DNA of 64,000 nucleotides, from assembly GCA_917880885.1 (NCBI GenBank), contig OU862919.1:16944001-17008000 (forward strand), written 5' to 3'. Below, piece by piece: positions 59,938 through 64,000 of the stretch. The translations under genes were made by a program, and so were the position numbers. Each line of letters opens with the position of its first letter. The first letter of the stretch is position 1. The stretch comes from Limnephilus marmoratus (lineage: Eukaryota; Arthropoda; Insecta; Trichoptera; Limnephilidae). The notes beneath the pieces are model-generated. The model did no database searches. It was not told the origin of the DNA and saw only the letters and a program-made list of their open reading frames with translations.

Positions 59938-60350
59938 TAAGGCACCGTAACCGCGCTCAAAAAGGAGAGATATGTAATTACGAATGTTAGAGGAGCGCGC
60001 TAATATTTAAAGCGATAAAATCGATGGGAAAATTGTGAAAATGTTTAATAAAAGACGACTCGTTTAAAATAGAGCAAAACTCTCTTGTGGGCTGTCTAAA
60101 ACAGCATTTAAAGAAACACTGTGTATTTTTTCATACATATAACTTGTAAAATAACTGAAATAGACTTAAAAAATACTTTGCGATTTTTTTCTATCCAGGG
60201 AATTTCATACAATTTGCGTTTCGGTGTGGCGGTGGGGAATGTAAATAGATATTATCTTAAAAACTAACATATATTTTTTTAAAGCTTAAAAACTTCTTAT
60301 GATTAAAGGAGATATGTAAGAAATCGGTAGAAATTCGGGTAGCGGCGGCT
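59938..60350 (+). repeat. Satellite-like monomer S2
   Basis: Begins TAAGGCACCGTAACCGCGCTC and is followed head-to-tail by S3, which begins TAAGGCGCGGCGTACCCGCTC; the period is 413 bases. Shared internal landmarks are listed under S1. Confidence 0.75.
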
Positions 60351-60775
60351 TAAGGCGCGGCGTACCCGCTCAAAAAGAAGAAGATGGAGAGATATGTAAA
60401 TATGAAAGTTAGAGAGAGCGCGCTAATATTAAAAACGATAATATTTAAGCGAAAAATGTTTAATAAAACCCAACTCGTTTAAAATTAAACAAAAATTTCA
60501 TGGGGAATGTCTGAAATAAAATTTAATGAAACACCGTGAATGTTTTCATACATATAACTTGTAAAATAACTGAAAAAAACGTATTTATAATAATTTTCGG
60601 AGCGTACTTTGCGATTTTTTTTCTATCGAGGGAATTTCATATAATTACCGTTTCAGCGTCGGGAATTTACAGATATTATCCTCAAGAATAACACATATTT
60701 TTTTAAGAACTTTAAAACTTAAAGCATTTAAGGAAAATATGTAATAAATCCGTAAAAATGTGGGAAGCAGGGCTT
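60351..60775 (+). repeat. Satellite-like monomer S3
   Basis: Head-to-tail with S2. It shares GAGAGATATGTAA, TTTTTTCTATC and AGGGAATTTCATA with S2 and ends GGGCTTTAA, where a third unit would begin but the similarity stops. Confidence 0.75.
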
Positions 60776-61399
60776 TAATTTATTATTTATGCGTAGTTTT
60801 CTTACATAAGTTAGTATCGCATGACTGTATTCATTTTATTGAAGTAACACATTTTCCAGGAAACATTGACAATGTTTATTTTTTTTAAAACGAAGCTCTG
60901 AAAATTGAGAATATTTTTTATCCACTGTTTTGGCTATTGGAATCTAGGTAAATATAAATACTTTTTAATGAGGTTACTGTTATGTAGTACAAGTGTTTAT
61001 AGCTTGTAGTAAAAAATACCGTGGCACACGATTTTAATGATAAACAAAATACGTCGCAGGTTTTGTTGATTAATTTGAGACATTATTTCAGAATGGAGCT
61101 TGCATAAACACGTTTGTAGAATTTTAGGGAGAACTATCAATATTGCTATTTCATAGTTTCATATCTACCAAGTGCAGGGCGTTAAAATGCAATTTTGTAC
61201 AATAGCAGGGTATCTAGCACGGTCGATCTATGAAGTCGTTATTGATAATGTCGATATATTCTCAGCATTCCCGAGCAGGACTGCAGATCGCTAACGCACA
61301 AACCACAGTTCGTTAGTTAGTCGTTGTGATATGTTGGTCGTTATATGTCGGTTATATGTTGGTCCTTGATGGATAACCAACTCCTCTGTTAAAGGTCAC
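60776..61399. other. No gene supported
   Basis: AT-rich; no recognisable feature. Confidence 0.4.
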
Positions 61400-61600
61400 A
61401 TAGCAGGGGTTCATATGTCCGACACTCCCGGACACACTGAACCCCAGATTCCTACCCACCCTTCATATCTTTTACCTTCCCAGAACTTCCTCTCCTCCCT
61501 TTCCCTAAAAAGACCCCCCACACAGCATCCTATGAAATAACATAGGCCCTGAGGGAATTTATTTTCCTAGGGGCTTCCTGTGTGGAGCTAATGTAAAAAA
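61400..61600 (+). mobile_element. Repeat R-A copy 5
   Basis: Plus-strand copy: CTGAACCCCAGATTCCTACC, CCCAGAACTTCCTCTCC, CATAGGCCCTGAGGGAA, ending CTTCCTGTGTGGAGCTAATG and an A run at 61594. This gives the clearest full 3' end of the family. Confidence 0.65.
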
Positions 61601-61689
61601 GAGGATTTTCAGTGACATCTTGTGGTTTAACTTCATGGTTTGGGTAGGTAATTTCTATGACGATGCTTTTAAAATACTAGTAACTTCTT

Positions 61690-62040
61690 TTTCCTATAAT
61701 TCCCCAATTCGATTTAATGGGCTTATTTAAAATCTTAGAAGGCAAACAGGTAGGTACAAAGAAAGAAAATGATCGTGTACAACTAAGAACTATACGTACG
61801 CTATAAATGTACGCTATAAAAGCATTCAACAGTCTAACACTTGAAAATAAAATTGAGGAAAACAAAAATAAATTCCGACACAAAATTACAAAATGGATTA
61901 AAGACCAAACTAGACAATACTGCCAAAATATCATAGCATAAAATAAATAAAAAAACATACAAGTAACACACAAAACCAACATAAAACACAAAAACACAAC
62001 ACTTATTAAAAATATCGTTTTTAACCTTAAATAATATTAT
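61690..62040 (+). pseudogene. Non-LTR retrotransposon 3' end
   Basis: Frame KKENDRVQLRTIRTL, stop, MYAIKAFNSLTLENK, then FRHKITKWI and a stop near 61940 parallels the 'xxxxAxxxFNSLPxxIK...FKxxLKxWL' tail of insect elements. It is followed by AT-rich 3' UTR-like DNA. Confidence 0.45.
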
Positions 62041-62082
62041 TTATTTCTTCAAACTTCGCAAAATTACTTTGTGGAATCATTA

Positions 62083-62280
62083 ATTATATTAGAATTTGAA
62101 ATTAAAACACTTTTGTACTTTCTTCCACTAATTTATATTTCACCAGGACCGGTTTCATCCTATTACGGACATTAACGGACCAGTCTGAAAATGTCCGTAA
62201 TAGGATGAAACCGGTCCTGGTGAAATATAAATTAGTGGAAGAAAGTACAAAAGTGTTTTAATTTCAAATTCTAATATAAT
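62083..62280. repeat. Perfect 91-bp fold-back with 16-base loop
   Basis: Left arm 62083-62173 and right arm 62190-62280 are exact reverse complements; loop AACGGACCAGTCTGAA. The junction CAGTCTGAAAATGTCC...GATGAAAC aligns closely with that of the fold-back at 8174-8423, although the outer arms differ. Likely a dimeric terminal repeat of a Penelope-like or related element. Confidence 0.85.
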
Positions 62281-62362
62281 GGAATTCCACCACGAATTAT
62301 CAGTGCAAAAACTAGAGTCATTATTAATTACATAATGAATAACAGATCACTTTGTATAAACC

Positions 62363-62403
62363 ACAATATTATAAACAATATCAAATATTGTTTATAATAT
62401 TGT
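62363..62403. repeat. Perfect 19-bp palindrome
   Basis: ACAATATTATAAACAATAT and its complement are separated by CAA. Pure AT-rich palindrome, function unknown. Confidence 0.6.
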
Positions 62404-62581
62404 TCCTTAGAACGGGCAATCTGCCTAGCTAGGAACTAATATAGACAAACAAGACATAATAACACTTGTATACATTTTAATATTTACAGTTATTTGGAAA
62501 TATTATTATTATGTTATATTTGCTGTATAAATATATCTTATGTAATAAATAAATAAAAAAAAATTCATTATTATAATATTA

Positions 62582-63045
62582 CTAGCTGATCCGGCGAACT
62601 TCGTACCGCCTCAGAATCAAAAACTGTTGTCAACTTATTAGCTGAATTGATCTAAATTGTTTCTCCCTGCGTATCCTTTCCCCTCTCGCGTTCCCTCTCC
62701 CTCTTCCCACTCCACTTCTCCCCTTCCCCCGTCCCGCTAACCCCCCTTCCTGAGTTCCTTTCCCCCCTCCCCCCTCCCCCCTCCAACGGTTCACAGTTCA
62801 ATATTATACCCCTTACAATATTGCTGCAGTTCTTTCAAAATAGGAGAGTTCGTTCCATACAAAATGTATGGGGAAAATAATTTTCTTCGGAGTGGAACAC
62901 CCTTTACTTTTAGGGGTATGAAAAATAGATGTTGGTCGATTCTCAGACCTACCAGATAAGCACACAAAATTTCATCAAAATTGGTCCAGCCGTTTCGGAG
63001 GAGTATGGTAACAAACACCGTGACACGAGAATTTTATATATTAGA
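62582..63045 (-). mobile_element. Non-autonomous Helitron (H4)
   Basis: On the minus strand it begins TCTAATATATAAAATTCTCG after A and ends GCCGGATCAGCTAG before T. It contains AACGGCTGGACCAATTTTGA. Its minus strand has a ~110-base G/A-rich tract at 62680-62790, in the same relative place as in H2. Confidence 0.8.
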
Positions 63046-63656
63046 TTTATTTTTAAATTTACGTTAATTTTAAATCTCTACTTTTTAAGTTTAATTTATC
63101 TTAATCGAATGTTTTTTATTTACTTTTTTCCGTTTTTTCACCAATATTATATATATATTTATATGTATTGTGTATAATTTTGTATATGAAATGGAGACCT
63201 CAGCACGGGTAAACCACCCAGTGAGGCCAACATCATTGAATTGTGTATAAAATGTAAATATATTGCAATAAATAAAATAAAATAAACTACCAACCGCGCG
63301 TTTCTATTAAAAATACCCACATTTTTTAAACATTCCACTGAATATTAAAATAGGATTAGGTTTAAAAAAACAGCATACTACCTACAGCAAGTATTAGGTA
63401 GTATGCTGTTTCCTTGAAAATGTAACATTTGAAATATGTTTTTAATTTTTTAACAATTTTGTTTCCATTTCTTTAGTAATTTGAGTCTGGTCTTTCGCCT
63501 TGCACAACAATATAATGCTGGCTCGCAAAAGAAAGCTCTCCCGAATGACTCACAGTGAATAAGTTAGCGAAGTAATTAGCACTAGCGCCTACTATTATTA
63601 TTATATTAAATGCACACGCTAATAATAACTATGTGTGAATATATTATTTCGAGAAT
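63046..63656. other. No gene supported; perfect hairpin
   Basis: At 63368-63411 AAACAGCATACTACCTA pairs exactly with its complement across a 10-base loop. AATAAA-type A-rich repeats at 63265-63290 suggest a retroposon tail. Confidence 0.4.
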
Positions 63657-64000
63657 ACAGGGTGTTCTGAAACTCATTCGCAATTTGGAAAATGTTCGTA
63701 GATAATTTATGATATTTTGCCGATAATTTATGATCGAAGCAGAGACTCAACAAAAAACGTACATACATTTATATGTATTCGATTCTAAATCATGTACTTA
63801 TGTTAACGTAATACAATTACAGCAGGAAAGTTTTTAAGTTACACGAATATTAAAATTTGTCTTAAATCAGTTTAAAGAGTAAAATATTATATAAATAACT
63901 GCAGATGGGCCCGGCGGAGATAAAGAAACGGGAAAGATAATTGGATGTCTTCGTACAAAAAGTTGACATTTATTCAAAAAAGAAATTTCCTCACTTATTT
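63657..64000. other. Possible left end of another CAGGGTGT element
   Basis: CAGGGTGTTCTGAAACTC after TA at 63658 looks like the terminal motif of TA-flanked miniature elements; the other end would lie beyond the window. Confidence 0.35.

Noticed and set aside
63368..63411. microRNA hairpin (TAGGTAGTATGCTGTTT arm)
   Set aside because: Perfect 17-bp stem with a 10-base loop is too short and too perfect for an animal pre-miRNA; better explained as inverted repeat.

Overview
This is nuclear DNA from an arthropod, most likely an insect; I cannot name the order. It is AT-rich, has spliced genes with GT-AG introns, carries arthropod-type core promoters (TCAGT initiators with a TATA box or DPE), and is crowded with Helitrons, hAT, piggyBac-like and Tc1-like miniature elements and 5'-truncated non-LTR retrotransposons. 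No prokaryotic features are present.

The only host protein gene I can support is a smoothelin-like gene on the minus strand. Its identified coding exons lie between 21302 and 6366. In transcript order they are 21302-21219 and 19732-19657 (the smoothelin-type EERRRIRARLR segment), a 4-kb exon 18970-14965 encoding a long disordered S/P/N/K-rich region, a doubtful small exon 14846-14768, exons 14342-14277 and 12760-12670, and three exons (11936-11795, 7960-7809, 6489-6366) that form a C-terminal type-2 calponin-homology (CH) domain with a TAG stop at 6368-6366. A poly(A) signal lies at 5793-5788. Splice phases agree at every junction except around the small exon. The ATG-bearing first coding exon was not found.

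Upstream there are two candidate minus-strand promoters with non-coding leader exons: a TATA-less Inr+DPE promoter at 33914 with a leader ending in a strong donor at 33754, and a TATA+Inr promoter at 45740 with a leader ending at 45514. They could be alternative promoters of the smoothelin-like gene; joining them to it is inference.

The rest is intron or intergenic DNA shaped by mobile elements: 1-6300 (nested repeats, miniature inverted-repeat elements, a retrotransposon fragment); introns at 6490-21218 (tRNA-like inverted pair, a perfect fold-back, a TTA-flanked element, a 1.17-kb TTAA-flanked element); 21300-45500 (Helitron, two copies of a TTAA-flanked element, a hAT-type element with an 8-bp target duplication); 46400-64000 (three Helitrons, two copies of a G-tract hAT-type family, retrotransposon RT C-terminal remnants, a tandem ~413-bp satellite-like repeat, a degraded arthropod multicopy gene fragment, and a second perfect fold-back related at its core to the first). 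I did not find a clearly new functional system. The best leads are the two fold-backs sharing a core, the stop codon lying across the donor of the 4-kb exon, and the paired upstream promoters.
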